The notes under the pieces: model-generated
What the model saw: the letters and a program-made list of their open reading frames with translations, nothing else
Told to the model about the DNA's origin: nothing
The model's database searches: none
Assembly: GCA_023251555.1 (NCBI GenBank)
Contig: JAHEYN010000006.1
Span: forward strand, 66,640 to 130,639
From: Bacteroidota bacterium
Lineage (GTDB): Bacteria; Bacteroidota; Bacteroidia; AKYH767-A; JAHEYN01
Direction: 5' to 3'
Length of the DNA: 64,000 nucleotides
In this document: piece after piece, positions 28,324-36,754 of the stretch
Layout: the number at the start of each line of letters is the position of its first letter
Position numbering within the stretch: position 1 is the first letter of the stretch
Made by a program: the position numbers and the translations under genes

Positions 28324-29430
28324 ATGTTCAGCAATCTCCTTCATAACTACAGATGGGACGAAATCTCCGGGAATATTTATTCCCGCACAACCCGTGATGT
28401 GGAGTATGCCCTGCACAGGAAGGGGAAGAGGAGCCTCTCTGACTTCCAGGCGCTCGTGTCACCGGCAGCCTCTCCCTTTCTCGAAGAAATGGCGGCGCTG
28501 AGCCACCAGATCACACGGAAGAGATTTGGGAAAACGATACAATTATACATCCCGGTATACCTCTCCAACGAGTGCCACAATGTCTGTACCTACTGCGGCT
28601 TTAGCTTTGGCAACGGGATACAGCGGAAAACGCTCGGGAGAGAAGACGTGCAAAAGGAGATTGATGCGGTGAAAGCGATGGGATATGACCATGTGCTGCT
28701 GGTGACGGGAGAGGCCTCCCGCAGTGCGGGCATGGATTATTTCAGGGAGATGCTCCCGCTCTTCAGGGAGCAGTTTTCCCATATCTCCATGGAAGTCCAG
28801 CCCCTGGGGGAAGAGGATTACCGTGAGCTGTCGGGCATGGGAGTGAACACTGTCCTGGTTTACCAGGAAACGTATCACAGGGAAAATTACCGTGAGCATC
28901 ACCCCCGCGGGAAAAAATCGGATTTTGACTGGCGTCTCGGAACCCCCGACCGGCTTGGCAGTGCTGGCATCCACAGAATTGGCCTGGGAATACTTCTGGG
29001 CCTCGAAGACTGGAGAACCGACTCTTTTTTCTGCGCGGCACATCTTTCATACCTTGAAAAAAAATACTGGCGTACGAAATACTCCGTTTCCTTTCCCCGC
29101 CTGCGCCCAGCCCCCGGTGTGGTGAGTCCCCGGGTAACTGTGAGCGACAGGGATCTGTTGCAGCTTATCTGCGCTTACCGCATTTTCGATGAGGAGGCGG
29201 ATCTCTCGCTCTCGACACGGGAAAGCCCCCTTTTCCGTGATCACGCCTGCCGGCTCGGGATTACCGCCATGAGTGCAGCTTCGAAGACGAACCCGGGCGG
29301 TTATGCCTCGGGAGCCCCGTCCCTGGAACAGTTTGATGTGCATGACGAACGCACCGCCGGTGAAATTGCAGATATGATACGTGCTCATGGCTATGAGCCT
29401 GTATGGAAAGACTGGGATAAAATTTTATAA
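28324..29430 (+). CDS. thiH: 2-iminoacetate synthase ThiH
   Basis: A 368-residue radical SAM tyrosine lyase that supplies dehydroglycine to ThiG. CxxxCxxC is in 'LSNECHNVCTYCGFSFGNG' (residues ~80-92). 'LLVTGEASRSAGMDYF', 'SMEVQPLGEEDYREL', 'VYQETYHRENYREHHPRGKK' and 'LRPAPG' are typical. Use of ThiH rather than the O2-dependent ThiO implies a route that works without oxygen. Confidence 0.96.
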   Translation: MFSNLLHNYRWDEISGNIYSRTTRDVEYALHRKGKRSLSDFQALVSPAASPFLEEMAALSHQITRKRFGKTIQLYIPVYLSNECHNVCTYCGFSFGNGIQRKTLGREDVQKEIDAVKAMGYDHVLLVTGEASRSAGMDYFREMLPLFREQFSHISMEVQPLGEEDYRELSGMGVNTVLVYQETYHRENYREHHPRGKKSDFDWRLGTPDRLGSAGIHRIGLGILLGLEDWRTDSFFCAAHLSYLEKKYWRTKYSVSFPRLRPAPGVVSPRVTVSDRDLLQLICAYRIFDEEADLSLSTRESPLFRDHACRLGITAMSAASKTNPGGYASGAPSLEQFDVHDERTAGEIADMIRAHGYEPVWKDWDKIL

Positions 29431-29434
29431 GAAT

Positions 29435-30508
29435 ATGCTGTCGGACAAACAAAGGAAAAGATATGCCCGCCATCTCATGCTTCCCGGAATAGGGGAGGAG
29501 GGGCAGGAGCGCTTATGCAGTGCAAAAGTGCTTGTCGTAGGAGCGGGGGGACTGGGATGTCCTGTGCTCCAGTATCTTGCTGCTGCAGGAACAGGAACCA
29601 TCGGGATACTTGATTTTGACTCTGTGGAAGAAAGCAACCTGCAGCGGCAGGTGCTCTATACTACGGAAGATGTTGGGAAACCTAAAGCGGCGGCAGCGGC
29701 AGCAAGGCTGTCGGCTATGAATCCTCTGGTGAATTTCAGGATTCATCATACCATGCTTGACCGCGGTAATGCCCTTGAAATTCCCGGAGAGTATGACCTC
29801 GTCGTGGACGGCTCCGATAATTTTCCGACCCGCTACCTGGTGAATGATGCCTGCGTGATTCTCGGTAAACCTCTCGTGTTCGGGTCAATCTTCCGGTTCG
29901 AAGGACAGGTATCCGTATTTAATTACCGCGGCGGTCCTACCTACCGCTGCCTGTTCCCAGAGCCTCCTGCGGAATCCCTGAACTGTTCGGAAACAGGGGT
30001 GCTGGGAGTGCTGCCGGGAATCATCGGCACCCTCCAGGCCAATGAAGCAATAAAAATTATTACCGGGCAGGGGGAAGTGCTGTCGGGTAAACTTCTCCTG
30101 CTGGATGCACTGAACTCATCCTTCTCTATGGTTTCCTTCGGGGCCGATGAAAAAAATAAAAATATCCGGGAGCTGCGCAGCGATTACGGGTTGATCTGTA
30201 CCCCCGCAGAAATCCGGGAGATAAGCCATGAAGCATTTGGGAAAATGATAGCCGGGAAAGAAGATTTTCAGCTCGTGGATGTGAGGGAACCGTCGGAATA
30301 TAAAAAATTCAATATAGGCGGAGATCTGATTCCCCTCGGCGAAATAGAGAAGCACCTTGGCAGGATATCCCGCACCAGGAAAGTGGTGATTCACTGCAAA
30401 GCGGGCGGAAGGAGCCGGCAGGCTGTAAAAATCCTGCAGGAAAAGCACGGGTACGCCAATCTTTATAACCTTACCGGCGGGATCAGGGGCTGGGGAAGCA
30501 AATGCTGA
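29435..30508 (+). CDS. thiF: ThiF/MoeB-family adenylyltransferase with C-terminal rhodanese domain
   Basis: A 357-residue E1-like enzyme expected to adenylate the ThiS C-terminus. Nucleotide-binding 'VLVVGAGGLGCPVLQYLAAA', 'DFDSVEESNLQRQVLY' and 'DGSDNFPTRYLVNDAC' lie in residues ~25-135. 'YRCLFPEPPAESLNCSETGV' holds the crossover-loop Cys. Residues ~255-357 form a rhodanese domain ('FQLVDVREPSEYKKFNIGG', active-site Cys in 'VVIHCKAGGRSRQA') that could deliver sulfur. I start at ATG 29435, four bases past thiH; an upstream in-frame ATG lies inside thiH. Last gene of the thiamin operon. Confidence 0.9.
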   Translation: MLSDKQRKRYARHLMLPGIGEEGQERLCSAKVLVVGAGGLGCPVLQYLAAAGTGTIGILDFDSVEESNLQRQVLYTTEDVGKPKAAAAAARLSAMNPLVNFRIHHTMLDRGNALEIPGEYDLVVDGSDNFPTRYLVNDACVILGKPLVFGSIFRFEGQVSVFNYRGGPTYRCLFPEPPAESLNCSETGVLGVLPGIIGTLQANEAIKIITGQGEVLSGKLLLLDALNSSFSMVSFGADEKNKNIRELRSDYGLICTPAEIREISHEAFGKMIAGKEDFQLVDVREPSEYKKFNIGGDLIPLGEIEKHLGRISRTRKVVIHCKAGGRSRQAVKILQEKHGYANLYNLTGGIRGWGSKC

Positions 30509-30575
30509 TTAATCTCGCAGAATAAATTGCCCGCCGGGCGGATTCCCCGCGTTCCACCCCTTTCAAAAGAATTTA

Positions 30576-30583
30576 TACATTTG
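30576..30583 (+). promoter_or_regulatory. Candidate -7 box of the BNR/Ycf48-like gene
   Basis: TACATTTG, an exact TAnnTTTG match, 21 bases before ATG 30605. It suggests that this gene is transcribed separately from the thi operon. Confidence 0.45.
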
Positions 30584-30604
30584 GCCTGTTGCTGCGCCCG
30601 CTCT

Positions 30605-32788
30605 ATGCAAACCTGCAAGAAACAAATCCATACACTGCTCTGGTTGCTGCCTTTATGCTGCTTTCATCCTGTATATGCCCAATGGAAGGAAACCGGCGGC
30701 CCATGGGGCGGAACGATACATTGTCTTGCAGAACAGAACAACACACTCTATGCGGGAACCGATAACGGGGTTTTTATTTCGGCAGATAAAGGTCTGCACT
30801 GGACTCCGGCTAACAGCGGGTTTCACAACAGCGTGGTTTCGCTTGCTGTGCAGGGAAATATAATAGCGGCAGGAACTGAAAATGGGATCTTCCGCTCGGA
30901 AAACGGAGGGAAAAACTGGCAGGCTGCAAACACCGGGCTGCGTATCAGGCTGCAATACCTCATCCGGGATTTGGGCTACCAGGATTATGAGTTCGAACGC
31001 TATCATGCCTTTTCCCTCTGTGTATGGAAAGGCCTGCTGTACACGATTATCAGTGTGCCGGAAGTAATGTACACCATGGACGAAAACGGAACGGAGCAGG
31101 CTGTACTTTCAGGAACGGGAAAAGGGGGAGGAGGGAAACTGTTTTTTTCTGCTGACACCGGTAAAACGTGGGAAGCAGCAGGGTCCGAAGGGATCGCACG
31201 ATCGCGTGAAAGCGTTATACTTTCCGAAACAGACAGCGGCACTGTTGAAGAAATACCTGCCGGCGATATCCGGACGTATTGCATATCTTCCGGCCAGAAC
31301 GATACTTTATATGTCGGCACTAACTCCGGACTTTATTTCCTGGATGAGAAGAACATGAAATGGGTACCCGTAAATATTCCTCCTGTAAAAGAACTCGGCA
31401 TCAGTTTTGTCAGTGCATGCCGCAATTCCCTTTTCGTCCTGAACACCTCCGGCAGCAGCGGCGAAGAAACTTTCTACTGTTCATACAATGGAGGCGCCGA
31501 CTGGACTGCCATTTCAGGTTTAAAAATACTGCACCCCGACTTTGTACTTGCTTCGGGCACCCGGGACCTGTTCATGGGAGGAAGCGACGCTGACTTCATG
31601 TCCCAGTACATCCTGTATTCTTCCGACGGAGGCAAAACATGGAATCAGCAAGAGGAGAAAATTTATTCGGAACCTTTTTGTGCTGTTGTTTCCGGGCAGA
31701 GTCTGTACACAGGAAACGAAACAGGTGTTACCCGCCTCAATGATAATGGAAGTCGTCCGGTAATGCTGAACAACGGGCTGAATACAGCCGATATCCTCAG
31801 CCTCGGCGCCGGGGCAAAAGATCTGTGGGTATATTGCAACAGCAGGCAGTTATGGCATTATGACGGGGCCAAATGGAATTTTTCAGGTGAAGGACTGCCG
31901 GAAACCTATGGATACACCCGCATCCTTACAAACCGGAAACAACTGTTTGTCTGCTTTATGGGAAAAGGCTTGTTCCGATCGGAAGATAAAGGTCTGCACT
32001 GGAAAAAAATTTCCGTGCCCGTACCCGATACCATGCTTGTTTCTTTTACCTCATGCGGCAGCCGGATATTCCTGGGATCGGCCGCAGGACAGCTTTTTTC
32101 ATCGGATGATAATGGGGTATCCTGGAGCGCAGCTTCAAAGCCTGCCGACAGTCTTAAGTATATATTCTCTCCTGGCGGAGGAAGGATATTCGCACTTAAG
32201 TCCGATAATTTCAGGGAACGGAATCTCTCATCGGGTTTTGCTTCTGCCTGGGATATCGAAGCTCCCATTTTCAGCAGCAGAGATTCAGGCAGGTCATGGC
32301 AGTTCTTCTCCCCGCCTCCCCTCGTTCCCCGTGGCACTCTCTACGGGATAAATGATACGCTGCTGCTCGCAGGGGATGAAACAACCGTTCTGTCCTTAAA
32401 CGGAGGGGAGTCATGGATCCCCCTTGACACCAGCATCAACCCGATGAACATCAACTGCTTTTCAACGGGGAGGGTCGGCCTTTTTATAGGCACTTCTGAT
32501 AAAGGGCTTCTTTATTCCGCTGACGGGGGGATAACCTGGCAGCACAAGATGCTCCTGCAAAAGCCGGTTGCGGTATATGCAGTTGGAGCATATGGCCGCT
32601 ATGTGGTTGCCGCAACAGAAGACGGGATATTTCTTTCTCCCGATGATGGTGTAACCTGGTCCATGATGAACCCGGAGTTTTATCCCGGAGTGATGCCCTG
32701 CCTGTTCAGGTTCCGTGATCACTTCCTGTTTGCGGCAACCCATGGACTGTCTGCATGGGAGCTCGATCTGGAAAGCATAGAAAAATAA
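30605..32788 (+). CDS. Secreted BNR/Ycf48-like beta-propeller protein
   Basis: A 727-residue exported protein. I start at ATG 30605, which opens a signal peptide ('MQTCKKQIHTLLWLLPLCCF' then 'HPVYAQ'). Repeats of the type 'GVFISADKGLHWTPANSG', 'IFRSENGGKNWQAANTGL', 'LFRSEDKGLHWKK', 'LFSSDDNGVSWSAASK' and 'LLYSADGGITWQHK' (Asp-box, SxDxGxTW) run throughout and should build one or two beta-propellers, as in sialidases and photosystem II assembly factor Ycf48. There are no sialidase catalytic residues that I can identify and no T9SS tail at the C-terminus. Function unknown. Confidence 0.87.
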   Translation: MQTCKKQIHTLLWLLPLCCFHPVYAQWKETGGPWGGTIHCLAEQNNTLYAGTDNGVFISADKGLHWTPANSGFHNSVVSLAVQGNIIAAGTENGIFRSENGGKNWQAANTGLRIRLQYLIRDLGYQDYEFERYHAFSLCVWKGLLYTIISVPEVMYTMDENGTEQAVLSGTGKGGGGKLFFSADTGKTWEAAGSEGIARSRESVILSETDSGTVEEIPAGDIRTYCISSGQNDTLYVGTNSGLYFLDEKNMKWVPVNIPPVKELGISFVSACRNSLFVLNTSGSSGEETFYCSYNGGADWTAISGLKILHPDFVLASGTRDLFMGGSDADFMSQYILYSSDGGKTWNQQEEKIYSEPFCAVVSGQSLYTGNETGVTRLNDNGSRPVMLNNGLNTADILSLGAGAKDLWVYCNSRQLWHYDGAKWNFSGEGLPETYGYTRILTNRKQLFVCFMGKGLFRSEDKGLHWKKISVPVPDTMLVSFTSCGSRIFLGSAAGQLFSSDDNGVSWSAASKPADSLKYIFSPGGGRIFALKSDNFRERNLSSGFASAWDIEAPIFSSRDSGRSWQFFSPPPLVPRGTLYGINDTLLLAGDETTVLSLNGGESWIPLDTSINPMNINCFSTGRVGLFIGTSDKGLLYSADGGITWQHKMLLQKPVAVYAVGAYGRYVVAATEDGIFLSPDDGVTWSMMNPEFYPGVMPCLFRFRDHFLFAATHGLSAWELDLESIEK

Positions 32789-32885
32789 AAACTCCTTTAA
32801 GAAAAACGTACGGTTACTATGGGGTTAGTACAAAAGTTCACCCAATTTAAAGGGATAAATTAAGTGCCTATACATATATATTATT

Positions 32886-32893
32886 TACTTTTG
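32886..32893 (+). promoter_or_regulatory. Candidate -7 box of the glutaryl-CoA dehydrogenase gene
   Basis: TACTTTTG, an exact TAnnTTTG match, 79 bases before the ATG at 32973. The surrounding DNA is strongly AT-rich. Confidence 0.4.
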
Positions 32894-32972
32894 CACTATT
32901 GCTTTTCAGAATACTTGCCGCAGCATACTCCCCTGTGCAAACAAACCCGAAAAGGATAATTATTTCTGCGCT

Positions 32973-34151
32973 ATGAAAACAGACCATTTCCTTGCCCCCG
33001 ATTATTACCTCCTCGATGAATTGCTCAGCGAAGAGCACAGGCTGGTGCGCGACAGCGTCCGCGCCTGGGTGAAGAAAGAGGTCTCCCCTGTTATTGAAGA
33101 TGCCTGCCAGAAGGCTGTTTTCCCGAAACAACTTCTCAAAGGCCTTGCCCAGGTGGGAGCCTTCGGACCATACATCCCCGCCGAATACGGAGGCGGAGGC
33201 CTGGACCAGATCGCCTACGGTCTTATTATGCAGGAACTGGAAAGGGGAGACTCCGGAATCCGCTCCACCGCTTCGGTTCAGAGCTCCCTTGTGATGTATC
33301 CTATCTATACTTTCGGCTCCGGAGAACAGAAAAAGAAATACCTCCCGGCCCTTGCTTCAGGGGAAATGATGGGCTGCTTCGGCCTTACCGAACCCGACTT
33401 TGGCTCCAACCCTGCCGGCATGGTAACGAATATTAAAGATAAAGGAGACCACTTCCTTCTTAATGGCGCAAAGATGTGGATCTCCAATGCCCCCTTCGCC
33501 GATATTGCCGTGGTATGGGCAAAGGACGAACAGGGAGATATACGCGGCCTGGTCGCCGAAAGAGGAATGAAAGGGTTTACCACCCCCGAGACTCATAATA
33601 AATGGTCCCTCCGCGCTTCAGCCACCGGAGAGCTCGTCTTTGATAATGTGAAGATCCCCAAAGCAAATGTTTTCCCCGGGGTGAAAGGCCTGAAAGGCCC
33701 CCTCAGCTGCCTGAACTCCGCAAGATATGGAATAGCATGGGGTGCCATAGGCGCTGCCATGGACTGCTACGACTCCGCCCTCCGGTACTCGAAACAGAGA
33801 GTTCAGTTTGGCAAGCCCATAGCTGCTTTCCAGCTCACCCAGAAGAAGCTCGCAGAGATGTTAACGGAAATTACCAAGGCACAGTTGCTTGCGTGGAGGC
33901 TTGGGGTCATGAAGAATGAAAACAAGGCTACGCCTGCACAAATTTCTATGGCAAAAAGAAATAATGTGAATATGGCACTGCAGATCGCCAGAGATGCAAG
34001 GCAGATTCATGGCGCCATGGGAATCACGGGAGAGTATCCTATCATGAGGCACATGATGAACCTTGAATCTGTTATTACCTACGAAGGAACCCACGACATC
34101 CATCTTCTCATTACAGGTATGGATGTGACCGGAGAAAATGCTTTTATGTGA
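32973..34151 (+). CDS. gcdH: Acyl-CoA dehydrogenase, glutaryl-CoA dehydrogenase type
   Basis: A 392-residue FAD enzyme. The block 'RGDSGIRSTASVQSSLVMYP' and 'GCFGLTEPDFGSNPAGM' are characteristic of glutaryl-CoA dehydrogenases, which oxidise and decarboxylate glutaryl-CoA to crotonyl-CoA in lysine and tryptophan breakdown. The catalytic Glu lies in 'VITYEGTHDIH' near residue 373. The FAD/ETF-facing 'QRVQFGKPIAAFQLTQKKLA' and 'GAMGITGEYPIMRHMMNLES' are intact. No partner genes of the pathway are adjacent. Other short-chain acyl-CoA substrates remain possible. Confidence 0.9.
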   Translation: MKTDHFLAPDYYLLDELLSEEHRLVRDSVRAWVKKEVSPVIEDACQKAVFPKQLLKGLAQVGAFGPYIPAEYGGGGLDQIAYGLIMQELERGDSGIRSTASVQSSLVMYPIYTFGSGEQKKKYLPALASGEMMGCFGLTEPDFGSNPAGMVTNIKDKGDHFLLNGAKMWISNAPFADIAVVWAKDEQGDIRGLVAERGMKGFTTPETHNKWSLRASATGELVFDNVKIPKANVFPGVKGLKGPLSCLNSARYGIAWGAIGAAMDCYDSALRYSKQRVQFGKPIAAFQLTQKKLAEMLTEITKAQLLAWRLGVMKNENKATPAQISMAKRNNVNMALQIARDARQIHGAMGITGEYPIMRHMMNLESVITYEGTHDIHLLITGMDVTGENAFM

Positions 34152-34257
34152 AACCCCCGCCAATCATAACGATCTCATGTGAACACTGACATTTGCTTTC
34201 AGCTTTTTAAAACAGCCTGTATCTCAAACATTATTAATTATCTTTAACTTCTCCCCC

Positions 34258-35229
34258 ATGAAAAACCTCAACCGGCTTACTACCGTTGCCTTCACCGCCC
34301 TGGTGCCTGTGCTGCCTCTCCTCGCATCAGGCTTCCCGCTCTATTCAGCCCTCCTGTGTCTTACGGCTTTCTTCCTGTTTTTCAAGGAAGTGGGCAGAGT
34401 TACCGGCCCCATCCATCTCGGCGGTGCCCTCCTTGCGGCAACCCTGCTCGGCCTCTCTCTCGACTTTCCCCTTTCCGGGTTCCCGTTTTTTACCCTTGCC
34501 CTTCTTGTAACGGTTGTCGCAATGATTGGAAGGCTTTTGTTTATGCAGCAGCTTGCCTATACACGCTTCCCCTGGTTTGAGCCTGTACTCGTTATTGCGT
34601 CCACTTTCCTTGCTGTTGCCGGAAATATTATGCATCCCTCAGGCTGGATGGGATGGGTGCTTCCCGCGCCCCCCATGCTTATGAATACCGGGATGGCTGC
34701 AGCGGGAGTTTTTGACGTCGTGAAAATAGGTAAGCTCTCCCGCCTCGGGTATGCAAAAGTCGGAGAGCCTGCTCCCGGATTTTCCCTTCCTGACCAGGAT
34801 GGAAACACGGTTGACCTTTCGGACTATAAAGGGAAAAGGCATGTGCTGCTGATCTTTGTCCGCGGCGACTGGTGCCCGGGGTGCCACATCATGCTGCGCG
34901 CCTACCAGAAAAATTATAAAAAATTCCAGGAGAAAAATATCGTCGCCCTGGCCATAGGCCCTGACCCTGTCGGGGTAAACAGGGAGATGGTTATGAAACT
35001 TGGACTTGATTACAAAGTGCTTGCCGACGAAAACCAGCATGCCGCACAAAAATATTGCGTGCAGATACAGGAGAATTTTCCCAACACAAAATTTGCTGAG
35101 GGAATACCTCTGCCCGCCTCTTTTCTCGTGGACAGCTCCGGCACACTCCGTTATACCTCCCGCGCCGACAGGGCAGGCGAGTGCCTCAACCCTGCTTTGA
35201 TCTTCCCGGTTATTGATGCATTGACATAA
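34258..35229 (+). CDS. Membrane-anchored thioredoxin-fold (AhpC/TSA-like) protein
   Basis: A 323-residue protein with an N-terminal membrane part of about five hydrophobic helices (residues ~5-155) and a C-terminal peroxiredoxin-like domain (~165-323). The latter opens 'KVGEPAPGFSLPDQDGNTVD' and holds a redox motif 'FVRGDWCPGCHIMLRAYQKN' (CPGC, about residue 215). The fusion of a multi-TM domain to a redoxin suggests a thiol-redox or peroxide function at the membrane; partner unknown. A TATCTTTA sequence (34239-34246) precedes the ATG. Confidence 0.83.
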   Translation: MKNLNRLTTVAFTALVPVLPLLASGFPLYSALLCLTAFFLFFKEVGRVTGPIHLGGALLAATLLGLSLDFPLSGFPFFTLALLVTVVAMIGRLLFMQQLAYTRFPWFEPVLVIASTFLAVAGNIMHPSGWMGWVLPAPPMLMNTGMAAAGVFDVVKIGKLSRLGYAKVGEPAPGFSLPDQDGNTVDLSDYKGKRHVLLIFVRGDWCPGCHIMLRAYQKNYKKFQEKNIVALAIGPDPVGVNREMVMKLGLDYKVLADENQHAAQKYCVQIQENFPNTKFAEGIPLPASFLVDSSGTLRYTSRADRAGECLNPALIFPVIDALT

Positions 35230-35242
35230 ATCAATAGTCTTC

Positions 35243-36511
35243 ATGTCCGCAGCTTTTTATATTCTAATGGTGGTTTTCCTTGTTGTCCTGTCCGTATTTC
35301 TTCTGTATTTGTATCTCGCATCAGGAAAAAAAGCCGCGCATCTTGATAAACAGAAAAACAATTATGCATCCATCATTGACCAGGCCAATGACGCTATGTT
35401 TGTTATTGATATCGTGAACGGGAGCATACACCACTCAAACCCTGCTGCAGCCGCACTGCTCGGGTATGCAAGAGAAACGCTTCAGAAGAAAACGATTTTC
35501 AACCTCTGTCCTCCACAGGCCCTTGAGACCTGTGCCGCAAGAATAGCCGATGTGTGGGAAAAAGGAGGGCTGATCTTTAAGGATATTCCTTTCGTGACTG
35601 CCGCGGGCGAAACTGTTCCCGTGGAATGCAGCGCCAAAGTGGCGCCCTTTGAAGGAAGGCCGTCTATCGTGATCTATGCAAGGGATATCAGGGAACGCCT
35701 CAGGCTTGAAAAGGAAATCCTGCAGCAGAAAAATATTATTGAACAGAAAAACAAAGACATTACCGACAGCATCAACTATGCGCGGGGTATACAGCATGCC
35801 ATTCTTCCCAACAGGGAAGACCTTAAAAAATTCATACCCGACTCGTTCATACTGTTTAAGCCCAAAGATATTGTGAGCGGGGATTTCTACTGGTTCTCAC
35901 CGGGCAAAAACGAAGTTCTGGTCGCTGCAGTTGACTGTACCGGTCATGGGGTGCCAGGCGCGCTCATGTCTATGATAGGAAACTCCATGCTGAACGAGGT
36001 TGTCGGCGAAAAGGAAATACTTAGGCCATCACAGGTTCTTGAAGAACTGCGTGAACGCGTTATCAAAATACTTCGCCGACAGGGTTTGGAGAATGACTCG
36101 AAAGACGGTATGGATATCGCCTTCTGCAATATCAGTATCCCCAAAATGGAACTCTCCTATGCCGGGGCCTACAACCCCCTGTGGATTGTCCGGGGGCAGC
36201 AGCTTATTGAAATCAAAGCCGATAAATTCCCCATAGGATCTTTTGTTACCGACCAGCTGCCTCCCTTTACCAATCATACGCTCAGCCTGCAGAAAGGAGA
36301 TGCCGTCTATCTCTTCACCGACGGCTATGCAGACCAGTTCGGAGGGCCCAAAGGAAAGAAGTTTAAATATGACCAGTTTCTGAAACTGCTGATGGCTGTC
36401 TGCAGCCAGCCCATGGATGCACAGAAAAAAATACTGAATGATACCATTGAGCAATGGAGAGGCAGCATGGAACAGGTGGATGATATTCTGGTGATTGGAA
36501 TAAAAATCTGA
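35243..36511 (+). CDS. PAS-domain protein phosphatase of the SpoIIE/PP2C type
   Basis: A 422-residue signalling protein. Residues 3-27 are a TM helix. Residues ~40-150 form a PAS domain ('YASIIDQANDAMFVIDIVNG' ... 'SIVIYARDIRERLRLEKEI'). A short coiled coil (~150-180) connects to a SpoIIE phosphatase domain (~190-420) with metal-binding 'DIVSGDFYW', 'VAAVDCTGHGVPGALMSMI' and 'LFTDGYADQFGG'. It should dephosphorylate an anti-sigma-factor antagonist or similar partner. None is encoded nearby. Confidence 0.92.
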   Translation: MSAAFYILMVVFLVVLSVFLLYLYLASGKKAAHLDKQKNNYASIIDQANDAMFVIDIVNGSIHHSNPAAAALLGYARETLQKKTIFNLCPPQALETCAARIADVWEKGGLIFKDIPFVTAAGETVPVECSAKVAPFEGRPSIVIYARDIRERLRLEKEILQQKNIIEQKNKDITDSINYARGIQHAILPNREDLKKFIPDSFILFKPKDIVSGDFYWFSPGKNEVLVAAVDCTGHGVPGALMSMIGNSMLNEVVGEKEILRPSQVLEELRERVIKILRRQGLENDSKDGMDIAFCNISIPKMELSYAGAYNPLWIVRGQQLIEIKADKFPIGSFVTDQLPPFTNHTLSLQKGDAVYLFTDGYADQFGGPKGKKFKYDQFLKLLMAVCSQPMDAQKKILNDTIEQWRGSMEQVDDILVIGIKI

Positions 36512-36535
36512 AGATACCGGACACAGGTTGGGATA

Positions 36536-36745
36536 AATTGGTATTACCCCGGGGCAAGCCCGGGATATTCTTGTCCGCCGTAGCGGAACGCGAAGGCGGA
36601 GAATTCCGCAGCAAACTGCGGGGAATTGAACGAAACCCTCTCGTCCGCCGAAGCGGAACGCGAAGGCGGAGAATTCCGCAGTAAACTGCGGGAAATTGAA
36701 CCAAACTCTCTCGTCCGCCGAAGCGGAACGCGAAGGCGGATTAAA
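36536..36745. repeat. Modular palindromic repeat cluster, copy 2 (C'-A'-B'-A'-B'-A')
   Basis: Three copies of palindrome unit A' (CCGCCGTAGCGGAACGCGAA type) alternate with two copies of B' (CCGCAGTAAACTGCGG type), preceded by the C' block (GGGGCAAGCCCGGG) and TTGGTATTA. This is copy 1 (2951-3090) inverted, with one extra A'-B' unit. It separates the SpoIIE phosphatase gene from recJ and ends 9 bases before the recJ ATG. One reading frame passes through the repeats without a stop and joins recJ. Confidence 0.85.
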
Positions 36746-36754
36746 AAGGAACTG

